A stretch of 64,000 bases of DNA from Nakamurella aerolata (GCF_013002705.1 NZ_JABEND010000005.1:124001-188000), one strand, 5' to 3'. Shown: positions 9,237-18,462, counted from the stretch's first letter. The notes: generated from the sequence alone by a model not told the origin. Program-made: numbers and translations.

Positions 9237-9811
9237 ACACCACAACGACCGACGATTCATACCGTTCCTGGCAGCGCTTCAGGGCCGATTGGTGGCGCAC
9301 CATCACCGCAGCCGACGGGCTCTTCGGTTACGACCCGGTCGCCAGGGCGCGTATCGAACGGCTCGGCGTACCGGCGTATCCGTACGACCCCGCCTGGGTA
9401 CTGCCGGCCCGCTTCGAGCCGGCAACCGAGGCAGGGACACTCGATCTGCAGATCGCCCACCACACCGGCATCAAGAGCGTTTTCCGTTACGGCACAGTCG
9501 ATGTCACCGTTGCCGGTCGCGAGTACCGGCTTCAGGTCTATTCGGCACCTGGACGCGAATACCACCTTTCGTTCCGCGATGCGACCAGCGGCCACACCAC
9601 CTATCCCGGCGGCTGGGTGGTTTTCATTCCCTTCCCAGACGGCCACCGGGGCGACGGTTTCGATTTCACCCTTGATCTCAACCGCGCGGTCAACGGCCCA
9701 CGCGGCTACTCCGAACTCACCGCATGCGCGCTGCCACCGGCCACCAACACCATCGACGCCGCCGTCACCGCCGGTGAGCAGATCACCAGCTGGATGCGCG
9801 CAACGCCCTAG
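9233..9811 (+). CDS. DUF1684 family protein
   Basis: A 192-residue soluble protein. The ATG overlaps the MFS stop as ATGA and is preceded by GGGAGCTCAGCA. The family block is recognisable: FRDATSGHTTYPGGWVVF, then DFTLDLNRAVNGPRGYSE, then CALPPATNTIDAAVTAGE. In the usual family core a FN.A.NPPC..S pattern precedes CPLPP.EN; here the PPC part reads GPR, so this is a divergent member. No signal peptide is seen. The role is unknown; tight coupling to an efflux pump suggests handling of the same compound. Confidence 0.75.
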   Translation: MNTTTTDDSYRSWQRFRADWWRTITAADGLFGYDPVARARIERLGVPAYPYDPAWVLPARFEPATEAGTLDLQIAHHTGIKSVFRYGTVDVTVAGREYRLQVYSAPGREYHLSFRDATSGHTTYPGGWVVFIPFPDGHRGDGFDFTLDLNRAVNGPRGYSELTACALPPATNTIDAAVTAGEQITSWMRATP

Positions 9812-10042
9812 CTGCCATGCTGGTCTCGCAGGTCGGACGCGCCGTTCGGCCGGCGCGGCGCGGCGAAACGGTACTGCAGCAGCCGACGCGGCGGGTCTTG
9901 CTCCGGATCGATTGCCTATCATGATGGATGACCCTCGCTCGCCTGCAGGGACGCATATCGCTTGCCTCGAACGTCTCCCACTGGTGAGAGCGACCGTGTT
10001 CACAGCAGTCGGATCCAGCGATGCACGACGGGAGGAAGCGTG

Positions 10043-10426
10043 ATGACGACGGAAGGTCTTCGGACGGCGCTGGCCGACTTCAACAACGGTGACGCCTTCT
10101 TCGACCATCTGGCCGACGACGTCACCGTTGAGTTCCCGTACGGGCCGACCCTAGGTCTACCGGCGCGAATCGACGGAAAGCCTGCCGTGCGCAGGCACCT
10201 GGCGGCGGTTCAGGCGGGAGGTCTGACGGTCGGTGAACCCACCATTGAGCAGGTGACGCCGTCCCGCTACCTGGCCGAGTACACCGGGACGTACCGAACG
10301 TCCAATGGCGCCGCGGTCGACGTGCCTCTTGTCGCGATCATCGACCACGATGCAACCGGAATCCACCGAATTCGCGAATACTGGGACACATATCTTCTCG
10401 CGACACTCGCAACGCGGGCGCAATAG
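10043..10426 (+). CDS. SnoaL-like / NTF2-fold protein
   Basis: A 127-residue protein with the cone-shaped NTF2 pattern: FFDHLADDVTVEFPYGPTLG, then DGKPAVRRHLAAVQ, then a strand-rich half ending HRIREYWDTY. Such proteins are small isomerases, hydrolases or ligand binders; the substrate is not predictable. The ATG at 10043 follows GGGAGGAAGCGTG; the GTG one codon earlier is an alternative. The gene appears monocistronic. Confidence 0.8.
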   Translation: MTTEGLRTALADFNNGDAFFDHLADDVTVEFPYGPTLGLPARIDGKPAVRRHLAAVQAGGLTVGEPTIEQVTPSRYLAEYTGTYRTSNGAAVDVPLVAIIDHDATGIHRIREYWDTYLLATLATRAQ

Positions 10427-10578
10427 CACGGCCGCTGCTGCCGCGGCGCACTCGCTGCCTAGAGCCCCTGTCTCCCGCCCGACCCACGACAGCCAGGACC
10501 GCCACGACAAGATCGACTGGGCGGGCGCCCGCAACACTCCGCATCGCCGGCCAGCGAAACTGCCCACCAAAGAATTTA
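10427..10578. other. Intergenic region without visible gene
   Basis: Between the SnoaL-like gene and the tRNA terminator I see no coding signal, tRNA or clear hairpin. Short GC-rich runs only. Confidence 0.4.
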
Positions 10579-10607
10579 GGCCGAACCTGCACGATGCAGG
10601 TCCGGCC
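10579..10607 (-). terminator. Probable terminator of the tRNA-Pro gene
   Basis: A 13-bp stem (GGCCGAACCTGCA against TGCAGGTCCGGCC, one mismatch) with a 3-base loop. On the minus strand it is followed by TAAATTCTTT. It lies 45 bases beyond the 3' end of the tRNA gene, in the right orientation to end its transcript. Confidence 0.65.
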
Positions 10608-10651
10608 CATTCCGATGTCCAGAGACATCACATCCAGCGACATCACATACG

Positions 10652-10725
<74 letters not shown>

Positions 10726-10861
10726 TGTTCTGTTGTCGGCCCGCCCAGCGAGCCGAGCCAAGACTACCGCAGCCGTGCGGCGGATTTGCCCGCCACCGAC
10801 CGCACGCCGCCCTGCCAGCGGCCGACCCACAGCACGACTAGTCACTTGCTAGCATTCTCGC

Positions 10862-12298
10862 ATGCGATCGAACGAGCCGCCGGCGAGCGCTCCCGCGGAA
10901 GCGCAGCCCGCCGCGGGCATGCGGGAGTTGCTGAGGTCGCCCTACGCCGCGCTCGCCATCGGCGTCATGATGATGGAGTTCGCGGCCGGCATCACGGTCT
11001 ATTTCTCGGCGGTCGTGGTGCCGAGCGTGGTCGACGAGCTCGATGCGCAGCGCCAGTATCCGTTGCTGCTGTCGGCCGGCGCGGTCGGCATGTTCGCCGC
11101 GCTGCCACTGGCCCGTCCGTTGCTGCGCCGGTTCGGTTCGGCGCCGATGTTCACCACCGGAATCGTGATCTCCGTTGGCGGCACCGCACTCTCGGCGCTC
11201 GCCCACTCGGCGTGGCTGTTCGCGATCGGCCGCCTGCTGGCCACCTTCGGAGGCTCGCTGCTCGGCGTCTTCGGGATCAGCGCAGTGATCGCCAGCATCC
11301 CGCTGCGGTTCCGAAAACGGTTGCTGTCGTTGACGTCCGCGATGTGGATCGTGCCTGGCCTGTTCGGCCCGCCGCTGGCGGTGGCCTCGGTGCACCTGGT
11401 GGGTTGGCGCTGGGCGCTGTTGTTCCCACTGCCGCTGGCGCTGCTCGCCCGCGTGCTGGTCGCCCGGGCTGCCGTCGCCGCCGCTGGTTCGCATTCGACC
11501 GCCGACAACGATGCCAAGGGGCCTCGTCATCGCTGGGTCGCTCGGGCCATGCTGCCGATCGGCATGGGGCTGTTCACCTTCGGATCCAGCACCGGCGGGT
11601 GGGCCTTCTTCGGCCCGCTGCTGGCGATTGTCGGTGCCCGCCAACTGCTTCCGGACGGGACGCTCACCGCCAGACCGGGTCCGCAGCGTTACCTTGCGTT
11701 GCTCGGCGTCATCGCATTCGGCTATTTCGGCGCCGATTCGCTGCTCACCGCCGCCCTCACCAGGGCCGACGGCATCGCCATCGGCTGGGCCGGCGTCGGG
11801 CTCGGCGCCGCGGGCGCCGCCTGGGCCCTTACCGCGCTGGTACAACCGAATCTGGCCAACCGCATCGGCGAAACCACAACGCTGCGCTGTGGAGTCGCGC
11901 TCTTGGCAGGGGCCGTCGTCGTTCTCAGCATCACCCAGTTCACCGGCGTCGTCAGCGGCCCGATGTTCCTTGGCCTGTGGGCGGTTTCGGGGGCGGGCAT
12001 GGGGCTGCTGTATCCGGTCACCTACGTGAGGGCGACGACGGCGCAGCCCGGCCCGTACTCCCCCGACGCCCCCGCCCTTGCCACCGCGGTGATCCTGGCC
12101 GAAGGGCTTGGCCAGTCGCTCGGGATCGCCGTTGGCGGCGGGGTGGTCACGATCGCACAGATCCTCGGCGGCAGCGAGGCTTTCGGGCTGCACATCGCCA
12201 TCGCCGGATACGGCGGGGTCTTGCTGTTGACGGTGCTACTCACCGCGGTCGGCGATCTCCGCACACCGGGCCACCGCCGGCCGCGACCGGCGGGCTGA
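10862..12298 (+). CDS. MFS transporter
   Basis: A 478-residue polytopic protein with about 14 hydrophobic segments. The loop PLARPLLRRFGSAPMF corresponds to MFS motif A and GRLLATFGGSLLGVFGISAVIASIP to the segment after it. The overall pattern is that of actinobacterial MFS exporters related to DHA2. It starts with ATG at 10862 without a strong ribosome site. It is convergent with the SGNH-hydrolase operon and has no adjacent regulator, so substrate and control are unknown. Confidence 0.8.
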   Translation: MRSNEPPASAPAEAQPAAGMRELLRSPYAALAIGVMMMEFAAGITVYFSAVVVPSVVDELDAQRQYPLLLSAGAVGMFAALPLARPLLRRFGSAPMFTTGIVISVGGTALSALAHSAWLFAIGRLLATFGGSLLGVFGISAVIASIPLRFRKRLLSLTSAMWIVPGLFGPPLAVASVHLVGWRWALLFPLPLALLARVLVARAAVAAAGSHSTADNDAKGPRHRWVARAMLPIGMGLFTFGSSTGGWAFFGPLLAIVGARQLLPDGTLTARPGPQRYLALLGVIAFGYFGADSLLTAALTRADGIAIGWAGVGLGAAGAAWALTALVQPNLANRIGETTTLRCGVALLAGAVVVLSITQFTGVVSGPMFLGLWAVSGAGMGLLYPVTYVRATTAQPGPYSPDAPALATAVILAEGLGQSLGIAVGGGVVTIAQILGGSEAFGLHIAIAGYGGVLLLTVLLTAVGDLRTPGHRRPRPAG

Positions 12299-12406
12299 CC
12301 GGCCGCGACGGGCGGGGCGACCGGCCACACCGCCACCGCCGCACGGAATCCACACCAACGGGTGCCCTGCGCATAGCACCTGGATCGGCGTCGGATCACA
12401 GGTGGA

Positions 12407-13294
12407 TCAACGCCGCGAAGCCAGCGCGGGCGCGATCTCCTCGCGCCAGACGACACTCGCCAGTTCGGGCAGCAGATCCCGGCTGCGCCTGGCCAACCAC
12501 GGCAGCCCACGAGCCACCAACCAACCCACCCGCAACGGCAGCGACGGCACCGGCGGCACCGGAACGACGCGTCCGCTGTCCACCCAGCCGGCCCGCACCA
12601 GCCGCCGGGCGGCATGCGCTGCCAGCAACCGGTGCCCGGTCGGTGACGGATGGATACGATCGATATGGAACACCGACGCGCCAGCCTGCGCCCGAACCTG
12701 TTGCGCGTCAACGGTCAGCACCGAACCGGCCGCCGCTTCGGCCAGCAGCACCGCCACCAGCAGAGCCTCGCGCAGCTGTTCGGTACGCCGCCCGAGCACC
12801 CGCCGTACCGCGGCGGGCGCCGGCAGCTCCGGCCCCACCATCGGCGGCAGCACCAGCAGGGGCTGAATGTCGGCCTGTCGCAACGCGGTCAGGGTCGCGG
12901 CGGCATCGGTACAGACGCTGTCGGGGTCGAAATCGCCGCGCAGCACGTCGTTTCCGCCGATGAACACCGTCGCCAGCCGGGCCCCACTGGTCAGCGCGAC
13001 CGGTAGCTGCTGCTGCCGGACGTCGGCCGCTCTTGCGCCGTTGCGACCGAGATTGCAGTGCCTGGCCCGCATTCGATGCGCGAGGTGCGCGGACCAGCCG
13101 CTCACCGCCCCGGCGCTGTCGCCGACTCCCGCGGTCACGGAGTCGCCCAGCGCCACCACCAGGGGCGCCGGGGTTCCGGGTATCAGTCTGGTCACCACCC
13201 GCGGGACCAGCACCGGCCCAGCCGGTTCGGATGCGACGACGCGGCGTGCCGGTTCCGCGGTGCCGGGATCGTTGGCCGGCGTGACGATCGTCAT
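12407..13294 (-). CDS. SGNH/GDSL-family hydrolase
   Basis: A 295-residue esterase/acyl-hydrolase fold. All four blocks are present: GDSVTAG with the nucleophile Ser52, the oxyanion glycine in NLGRNGA (about 83) with Asn85, GGND (113-116), and DRIHPSPTGH with Asp212 and His215. No signal peptide is evident, so the enzyme is probably cytoplasmic. It starts in ATGA overlap with the upstream glycosyltransferase and is the last gene of a three-gene unit, which suggests it adds or removes an acyl group on the glycoconjugate made by the two transferases. Confidence 0.85.
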   Translation of the reverse strand: MTIVTPANDPGTAEPARRVVASEPAGPVLVPRVVTRLIPGTPAPLVVALGDSVTAGVGDSAGAVSGWSAHLAHRMRARHCNLGRNGARAADVRQQQLPVALTSGARLATVFIGGNDVLRGDFDPDSVCTDAAATLTALRQADIQPLLVLPPMVGPELPAPAAVRRVLGRRTEQLREALLVAVLLAEAAAGSVLTVDAQQVRAQAGASVFHIDRIHPSPTGHRLLAAHAARRLVRAGWVDSGRVVPVPPVPSLPLRVGWLVARGLPWLARRSRDLLPELASVVWREEIAPALASRR

Positions 13295-14490
13295 CGCAGG
13301 TCCCACGATCCGGCCCGGCCCGCCGATGCGGCCGATGCTGCCGACGCGGCGGACGCAGCCGACAGCTGCTCGCCAAGGCCTTCGTGCAGCTGCAGCAGCG
13401 CTGCCGTGGTGGCCTCCCAGGGGAACCGCTCGGCCCGTCGGCGCGCGGCCAACCGGCGGTCGGACCGTGGAATCGTCAGCAACCGCTGCACGGCATCCGC
13501 CATCTCCTCAGGCCCGGCAGCCGCCGCGCCGGCCGCCGGATCGTCGCCGATCACCTCGGGCAGCGCCGACGCCGCGTGCACGACGGCGGGCGTGCCGGAT
13601 GCCAGCGCCTCGAGCGCGGCCAGACCGAACGTCTCGATGGGTCCTGGTGCCAACAGCACGTCGGCGTCGGCCAGCAACCCGGCCAGTCGCTGCCGGTCGG
13701 CGACGAAGCCGAGAAACCGTACCGGGAGTCCAGCTGCCGACTGCTCCAGCGCGGCCCGGCGCGGCCCGTCGCCCGCGACCGTCAACGTCACAGACACGTT
13801 GCGCCGCGCCAGCTCCGCCACCGTCTGCAGTGCCAGCTCCGGTCGCTTCTCCACCGACAGCCGGCTGCACAGCAGCAGCTGATATGCGGAAACCTGTTGG
13901 GCGGCTCCGCTATTGGCATCTGCTGCCGCGCCGGGATGGAAAGCGTTCAGGTCCACCCCCAACGGAATCCGTTGTACCGCAGCGTCGATGCGGTCGAACT
14001 CGCCGGCGGCGAACGCCGTCGTGGCGACAACCGCATCGAAAGAGTACGCCGTCTGCCGGTTCCGCAGATCGGCAAGGCGGGTCGCGGCCCAGGCCGGGAG
14101 TCGCATCGCCCGCAGCACCCCGTCCACCCGTTCGTGGGCGTAGAACACCGACGGCACCCGGTGCCGCCGGGCCCAACCGACCAGAGCATGCAGCGTGGTG
14201 CGATCGGAGACCTCCAGCCGATCCGGCCGCAGCTCGGACAGCAACTCGGCCACCAGCTGCCGACGCAGCACCACCCGGTAACCGCCGGTACCGGGCACCC
14301 GCGGGCCGCGGACCGTGTACACCCGGCCGAAATCATTGTCGGACACGGTGTTGCGCGCGCCCGGCACCACCACCGTGTACCCGTGGCCGGCAGCGCGGTA
14401 GCCACGCCCGAGCTGTTGCAGGCAGGTCCGCAGGCCACCGCTGCGGGGCCCGTAGAAGTTGGCGACGGCGACGATGTGCAGCCCGCCCAT
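13291..14490 (-). CDS. GT4-family glycosyltransferase
   Basis: A 399-residue GT-B enzyme. The N-terminal domain begins LHIVAVANFYGPRSGGLRT. The C-terminal donor domain has SVEKRPELAL (about 212-221), VAGDGP (238-243) and the EX7E element in GPIETFGLAALEALASGTP (Glu286 and Glu294). The C-terminus carries a short Ala/Ser repeat (AASAASAASAAS). The ATG at 14490 shares a base with the stop of the preceding transferase (TGATG). It probably transfers a sugar from a nucleotide donor to a membrane lipid or glycan; acceptor and donor are not deducible. Confidence 0.85.
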   Translation of the reverse strand: MGGLHIVAVANFYGPRSGGLRTCLQQLGRGYRAAGHGYTVVVPGARNTVSDNDFGRVYTVRGPRVPGTGGYRVVLRRQLVAELLSELRPDRLEVSDRTTLHALVGWARRHRVPSVFYAHERVDGVLRAMRLPAWAATRLADLRNRQTAYSFDAVVATTAFAAGEFDRIDAAVQRIPLGVDLNAFHPGAAADANSGAAQQVSAYQLLLCSRLSVEKRPELALQTVAELARRNVSVTLTVAGDGPRRAALEQSAAGLPVRFLGFVADRQRLAGLLADADVLLAPGPIETFGLAALEALASGTPAVVHAASALPEVIGDDPAAGAAAAGPEEMADAVQRLLTIPRSDRRLAARRRAERFPWEATTAALLQLHEGLGEQLSAASAASAASAASAGRAGSWDLR

Positions 14491-15632
14491 CACGCGCTCC
14501 GGCGCACCGCTGGGCGGCGGTCCAGCACGGCTCGGTAGTGCTCGATCAGCGCGTCGCCCAGCCGACTCCACGACCGCGGCGCCACCGCCGCTCTTGCCGC
14601 AGCGCTGAACGCCCGGCGTTTGGCGGCGTCACCGGCCAGATCGGCGACGGCAGCGCGCATTCCGGCCAGATCGCCCGGTGGGTACAGCCATCCGGTGCGG
14701 GACGAGTCGACCAGCTCGGCCGGGCCGCCGATGCGCGGAGCGACCACCGGGACACCGCTCGCCAGGGTTTCCTGCACCGACTGGCAGAACGTCTCGCTCT
14801 CCCCCGGGTGCACCATCACGTCCAGCGCTGCCACCGCGGCCGGCAGCTCCAGGCCGTCGAGGTGACCGGTGAACACTGCCTCCGGGAACTGGGTCTGCAG
14901 CTTGGACCGGCTCGGGCCGTCGCCGATGAAGACCAGCCGGGTACGAGGCAGACCCGCCAGGGCTGCCAGGTCTTCCAGTTGCTTCTCCGGGGCCAACCGC
15001 CCCAGATAGCCGACCAGCCGGATCCCGGTGTCACCGCGCTGCCACCTCGCCCGCAGTGTCTGGTCCCGTCGTGTCGGCGAGAAGCGCTGCGCGTCAACGC
15101 CTCTACCCCACAACTGCACGCGCGGAATACCCCGTGCCGCAAGTTCGGTTGCCGAGTGCCGCGACGGCGCGAGCGTCAGGTCCGCCTGCTGGTGAATCTC
15201 CACAGTCCGCGCCCAGATCCGGGCGGACCAGCCGGGAAACCCGTAGCGGTCGGCGAAGGCGGCCACATCGGTCTGGAACACCGCGACGGTCGGAAGGTGC
15301 TGCGCGACAGCGGCTTTCATCGCAGTGTTACCCAGTAACAGGGGTGACGCCAGGTGCACAACGTCCGGCGCGAACGCCGACAGCATGTCCGTCATCCGGC
15401 GCTGGGAGGCCAGGCAGAGCCGGACCTGTGGATAGCGCGGCAATCCTACCGACGGCAGGTGCAGCACCGGGGTGTCCCGGTAGGCGTAGGGAGCGCCGTG
15501 CCCGGCCGCGATCACCACCGCCTGATGCCCGCGAACGGCGAGCTGGTCGAGCACGCGCAGCACCGATCCCGTTACCCCGTTCATGTGGGGCAGGAACGAC
15601 TCCGCCACGATCGCGATCCGCACGGGTGTCAT
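14490..15632 (-). CDS. MgtA-like GDP-mannose-dependent mannosyltransferase
   Basis: A 380-residue GT4 enzyme starting RIAIVAESFLPHMNGVTGSV, the signature of the actinobacterial MgtA/PimB-related alpha-mannosyltransferases that build glucuronosyl-diacylglycerol or phosphoinositide mannolipids. The donor site includes GRLAPEKQL (211-219), FIGDGPSR and the EX7E pair Glu280 and Glu288 in HPGESETFCQSVQE. It is the first gene of the unit transferase-transferase-hydrolase. I took the ATG at 15632; GTG codons at 15635 and 15638 are possible. The subfamily call is by resemblance; the exact acceptor is not shown. Confidence 0.78.
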   Translation of the reverse strand: MTPVRIAIVAESFLPHMNGVTGSVLRVLDQLAVRGHQAVVIAAGHGAPYAYRDTPVLHLPSVGLPRYPQVRLCLASQRRMTDMLSAFAPDVVHLASPLLLGNTAMKAAVAQHLPTVAVFQTDVAAFADRYGFPGWSARIWARTVEIHQQADLTLAPSRHSATELAARGIPRVQLWGRGVDAQRFSPTRRDQTLRARWQRGDTGIRLVGYLGRLAPEKQLEDLAALAGLPRTRLVFIGDGPSRSKLQTQFPEAVFTGHLDGLELPAAVAALDVMVHPGESETFCQSVQETLASGVPVVAPRIGGPAELVDSSRTGWLYPPGDLAGMRAAVADLAGDAAKRRAFSAAARAAVAPRSWSRLGDALIEHYRAVLDRRPAVRRSA

Positions 15633-15718
15633 CACCACATCCGCGGGAAGACAACGAGTGTGCTGCCGGGTGGGTGTCAGACGAACGTCACGTGAACCTG
15701 CGGTGACACCCGCAGCAG

Positions 15719-16747
15719 CTACGTCTCATGCTTGCCGACAGCGCGCTCGCGCTCCGCGGTGCGTTCCAACCCGGCGATCAGCACGTCGAGTCCGAACTCG
15801 AACCTGTCGATGTGGTCGGCATCGACCAGCTCGGCGACGTGAGCCATGATGGTCGGGTACCGCTCCGGCGGCAGCGCCGTGAAGTACTCCCGCAGGCCGT
15901 CGACCCACTGCTGGACACGCTCCCGCACCTGGATCGCATCCAGGCTCCGGTCGCCACCGCGGATGCGCTCGACCACCAGCCAGTTCTCGAACGAGCTGGC
16001 CCCGATGTAGAGCGCGAGCTGGTCCAGCGCCAGCGCGGCCACCCTTGGCGGCACGCCCTGGCCGATCATCAGCGCCAGCATCTGCTCAACCAGGTCGAAC
16101 GAGCGCGGCCCCGTCGGCACATCGGCGAAGCTGATCCTGGCCAGATCCTGGTGCCGCCCGAGTACCTGATAGTTGGCAAGTGCCCAGGCGCGCAACGCTT
16201 CCTGCCAGGACGCATCGCTGAGATCCGGCACGGCGTCAGCGATCTCGACCATGGCAAGCTCGTACACCCTGGCGAGCACCTCGTCCCGGCCGGAGACGTG
16301 TGCGTACAGACTGGATGGGCCCGTTCCGAGCTCACCGGCAATCCGCCGCATGGTGACGGCTTCGGTGCCCTCGGCATCCACCAGCGCCGACGCCACCTCG
16401 ACGATGCGCTCCTGGGAGATGTGCGACCGCGAGCGTGCCGGGCGCGCGAAGTTGCGCCACGGCAGTTGCGGGAAGTCCTCCAGTTCTCGGCGCGCCCCGC
16501 TGACGGCACCCTGCAGCGCCCCCCGTGCCGCTTCTCGAGCGGCCGCCTTGGCGGCACGGGAAGCGGCCGCTTTGGCCTGGCGGGCGTCGTCGGCAAGCCG
16601 GCGCTCCGGCGCGGGCTCCCGCCGACCTTGTCGCTGGTCGGTGGGCTGCTGACCGGCACCCCGCTGCTCCGTGCGCCGGTCGGCGCCGGGCGCCGGCGTG
16701 TTCCGGCGGTTCGGCCGTTCGGCGCCGCTCGGTCTGCTCTGGGCCAC
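15719..16747 (-). CDS. TetR-family regulator with long Arg/Ala-rich N-terminus
   Basis: A 342-residue regulator. The helix-turn-helix is at about residues 112-160 (ERIVEVASALVDAEGTEAVT, MRRIAGELGTGPSSLYAHV), followed by a helical ligand-binding domain. Ahead of it is an unusual extension of about 110 residues, rich in Arg, Gln and Ala with a helical stretch like KAAASRAAKAAAREAARG. The GTG at 16747 has AGAGAGG upstream; an ATG-free extension further up would run into the operator region. It is divergent from an EmrB/QacA-type pump, with a palindromic operator array between, so it is the probable repressor of that pump. Confidence 0.85.
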   Translation of the reverse strand: MAQSRPSGAERPNRRNTPAPGADRRTEQRGAGQQPTDQRQGRREPAPERRLADDARQAKAAASRAAKAAAREAARGALQGAVSGARRELEDFPQLPWRNFARPARSRSHISQERIVEVASALVDAEGTEAVTMRRIAGELGTGPSSLYAHVSGRDEVLARVYELAMVEIADAVPDLSDASWQEALRAWALANYQVLGRHQDLARISFADVPTGPRSFDLVEQMLALMIGQGVPPRVAALALDQLALYIGASSFENWLVVERIRGGDRSLDAIQVRERVQQWVDGLREYFTALPPERYPTIMAHVAELVDADHIDRFEFGLDVLIAGLERTAERERAVGKHET

Positions 16748-16798
16748 GGCCACCTCTCTTGCTGAGCGCTCGGTTGCCACCGCGAGCCTAACAATCAC

Positions 16799-16885
16799 GA
16801 ACACCGTTCCCGTTTCACGAACAGTGTTCTTGACAGCGCACGGTTCCGGTTGTAGAACAGTGTTCGTCGTGCACGAACACTGTTC
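16799..16885. promoter_or_regulatory. Four-operator array with promoter for the efflux gene
   Basis: Three near-perfect palindromes of the form GAACA-G/C-TGTTC lie at 16819-16829, 16855-16865 and 16875-16885, and a weaker one (GAACACCGTTC) at 16799-16809. A plus-strand promoter fits between them: TTGACA at 16830-16835 and TAGAAC at 16853-16858, spacing 17, with the -10 overlapping the third palindrome. Binding of the adjacent TetR protein would block polymerase. Confidence 0.8.
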
Positions 16886-16932
16886 GTTCCACAGTCCCGC
16901 TATTCGACTTTTCCCTGACCACCGGAGCCTCC

Positions 16933-18462
16933 ATGAGCACCGTCCCCACCCAGCACAACGACCCGCCGGACAGTCCCGGCGCCACCACCATCAAGACCGA
17001 GCCGCCGGGGCCGGCCGACCCGCCCGGGCCCGCCGCCGGTACCGCCTACCGATGGCGTTGGCCCGCCCTGCTGGTGGTGCTGTTGGCCGACGTGATGGAC
17101 CTGCTGGACGCACTGATCACCACCATTGCCGGGCCCACCATCGTCCGCGACCTCGGCGGGGGCGAGACCACCATCCAGTGGCTGTCGGCCGGGTACACCC
17201 TCGCAATGGCGGCCGGCTTGCTGATCGGTGGCCGGCTGGGCGACATCTTCGGCCGCAAGCTCATGTTCGTGATCGGCATCGCCGGCTTCACGTTGTTCTC
17301 GTTGGTGTGTGCGCTGGCCCCGTCACCCGGGGTGCTGGTGTTCGCACGAGTGCTACAGGGCCTTTGCGGCGCAATGCTTTTGCCGCAGGGCCTTGGACTG
17401 ATCAAGGAGATGTTCCCGCCGGCGGAGATGGGCAAGGCGTTCGGTGCCTTCGGCCCACTGATGGGTATCGGCGCCGTCGGCGGGCCGGTGCTCGCCGGCT
17501 GGCTGGTGGACGCCGACGTGTTCGGCTGGGGCTGGCGCGCGATCTTCGCGATCAACATTCCGATCGGCGTGCTCGCCGTGCTGCTGGCGCTGCGGTTCCT
17601 GCCGGCGAACCGGCCCCAACCCGGTGTCACGCTGGATGTCCCCGGCGCGGTACTGGCGTCCGGCGGGATGTTCCTGCTGGTGTACCCACTGGTGCAGGGG
17701 CGGGAGAATGGTTGGCCGGCATGGGCTTTCCTGATGCTCGCCGGCGCGGCGGTGACGTTCGCCTTGTTCGCCGCGGTGCAGCTGCGTCGGGGCCGGCGGG
17801 GTCGGTCCACCCTGGTGTTGCCGAGCCTGTTCCGCAAGCGGGCCTTCCTCGCCGGTCTCGCGACCGGGCTGGCGTTCTTCTCGGCGCTGATGGGTTTGGA
17901 TTTGATCGTCAGCCTCTACACCCAGATCGGGCTCGGGTTCAGCCCGCTGAAGGCGGGGCTTACCGCACTGCCGCAAGCGCTCGGGATGATGCTCGGATTC
18001 GCTGTGGCACAAGGACTCAACACCAGGCTGGGTCGCACGCTGATGATGATCGGCATGCCCATCGTTGCGCTGGGTCTGTTGTTGTTCGCCGCCGTCATCG
18101 GCTGGGCCGGCGACAGCATCAGCATCTGGTCGATGGCCGCTCCGCTCGGCCTTGTCGGCATCGGGATGGGTCTGTCGATGGCACCCTTCTTCGACATCGT
18201 GCTGGCCGGTGTCGACGAGCACGAGTCGGGCTCGGCGTCCGGTTCCATGACATCCGTGCAGCAGGTCGGCGGGTCGCTGGGGGTGGCGGTGCTCGGCACC
18301 GTATTCTTCTCGGTGGCAGGGCATCCGCGCGGCGACCGCATCGCCACCTTCGGTCACGCCACTCAACTCACCCTGCTGGCCGCGGTGGCATTCGTCGTGG
18401 TGGCACTCGCGCTCACCGTGCTGCTACCGGCCAAGGCGCGGCCGGACACCCCGCCGCACTGA
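16933..18462 (+). CDS. EmrB/QacA-type MFS efflux pump (DHA2)
   Basis: A 509-residue transporter with about 14 helices. Family features are the D-rich first helix ADVMDLLDALITTIAGPTI, motif A GGRLGDIFGRKLMFV, and motif C-like GPLMGIGAVGGPVLAGWLV. A 40-residue Pro-rich cytoplasmic N-terminus precedes helix 1. The ATG follows GGAGCCTCC. It is controlled, by inference, by the divergent TetR gene. The substrate is probably an amphipathic drug or dye but is not determinable. A 22-bp palindrome lies 46 bases past its stop. Confidence 0.9.
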   Translation: MSTVPTQHNDPPDSPGATTIKTEPPGPADPPGPAAGTAYRWRWPALLVVLLADVMDLLDALITTIAGPTIVRDLGGGETTIQWLSAGYTLAMAAGLLIGGRLGDIFGRKLMFVIGIAGFTLFSLVCALAPSPGVLVFARVLQGLCGAMLLPQGLGLIKEMFPPAEMGKAFGAFGPLMGIGAVGGPVLAGWLVDADVFGWGWRAIFAINIPIGVLAVLLALRFLPANRPQPGVTLDVPGAVLASGGMFLLVYPLVQGRENGWPAWAFLMLAGAAVTFALFAAVQLRRGRRGRSTLVLPSLFRKRAFLAGLATGLAFFSALMGLDLIVSLYTQIGLGFSPLKAGLTALPQALGMMLGFAVAQGLNTRLGRTLMMIGMPIVALGLLLFAAVIGWAGDSISIWSMAAPLGLVGIGMGLSMAPFFDIVLAGVDEHESGSASGSMTSVQQVGGSLGVAVLGTVFFSVAGHPRGDRIATFGHATQLTLLAAVAFVVVALALTVLLPAKARPDTPPH

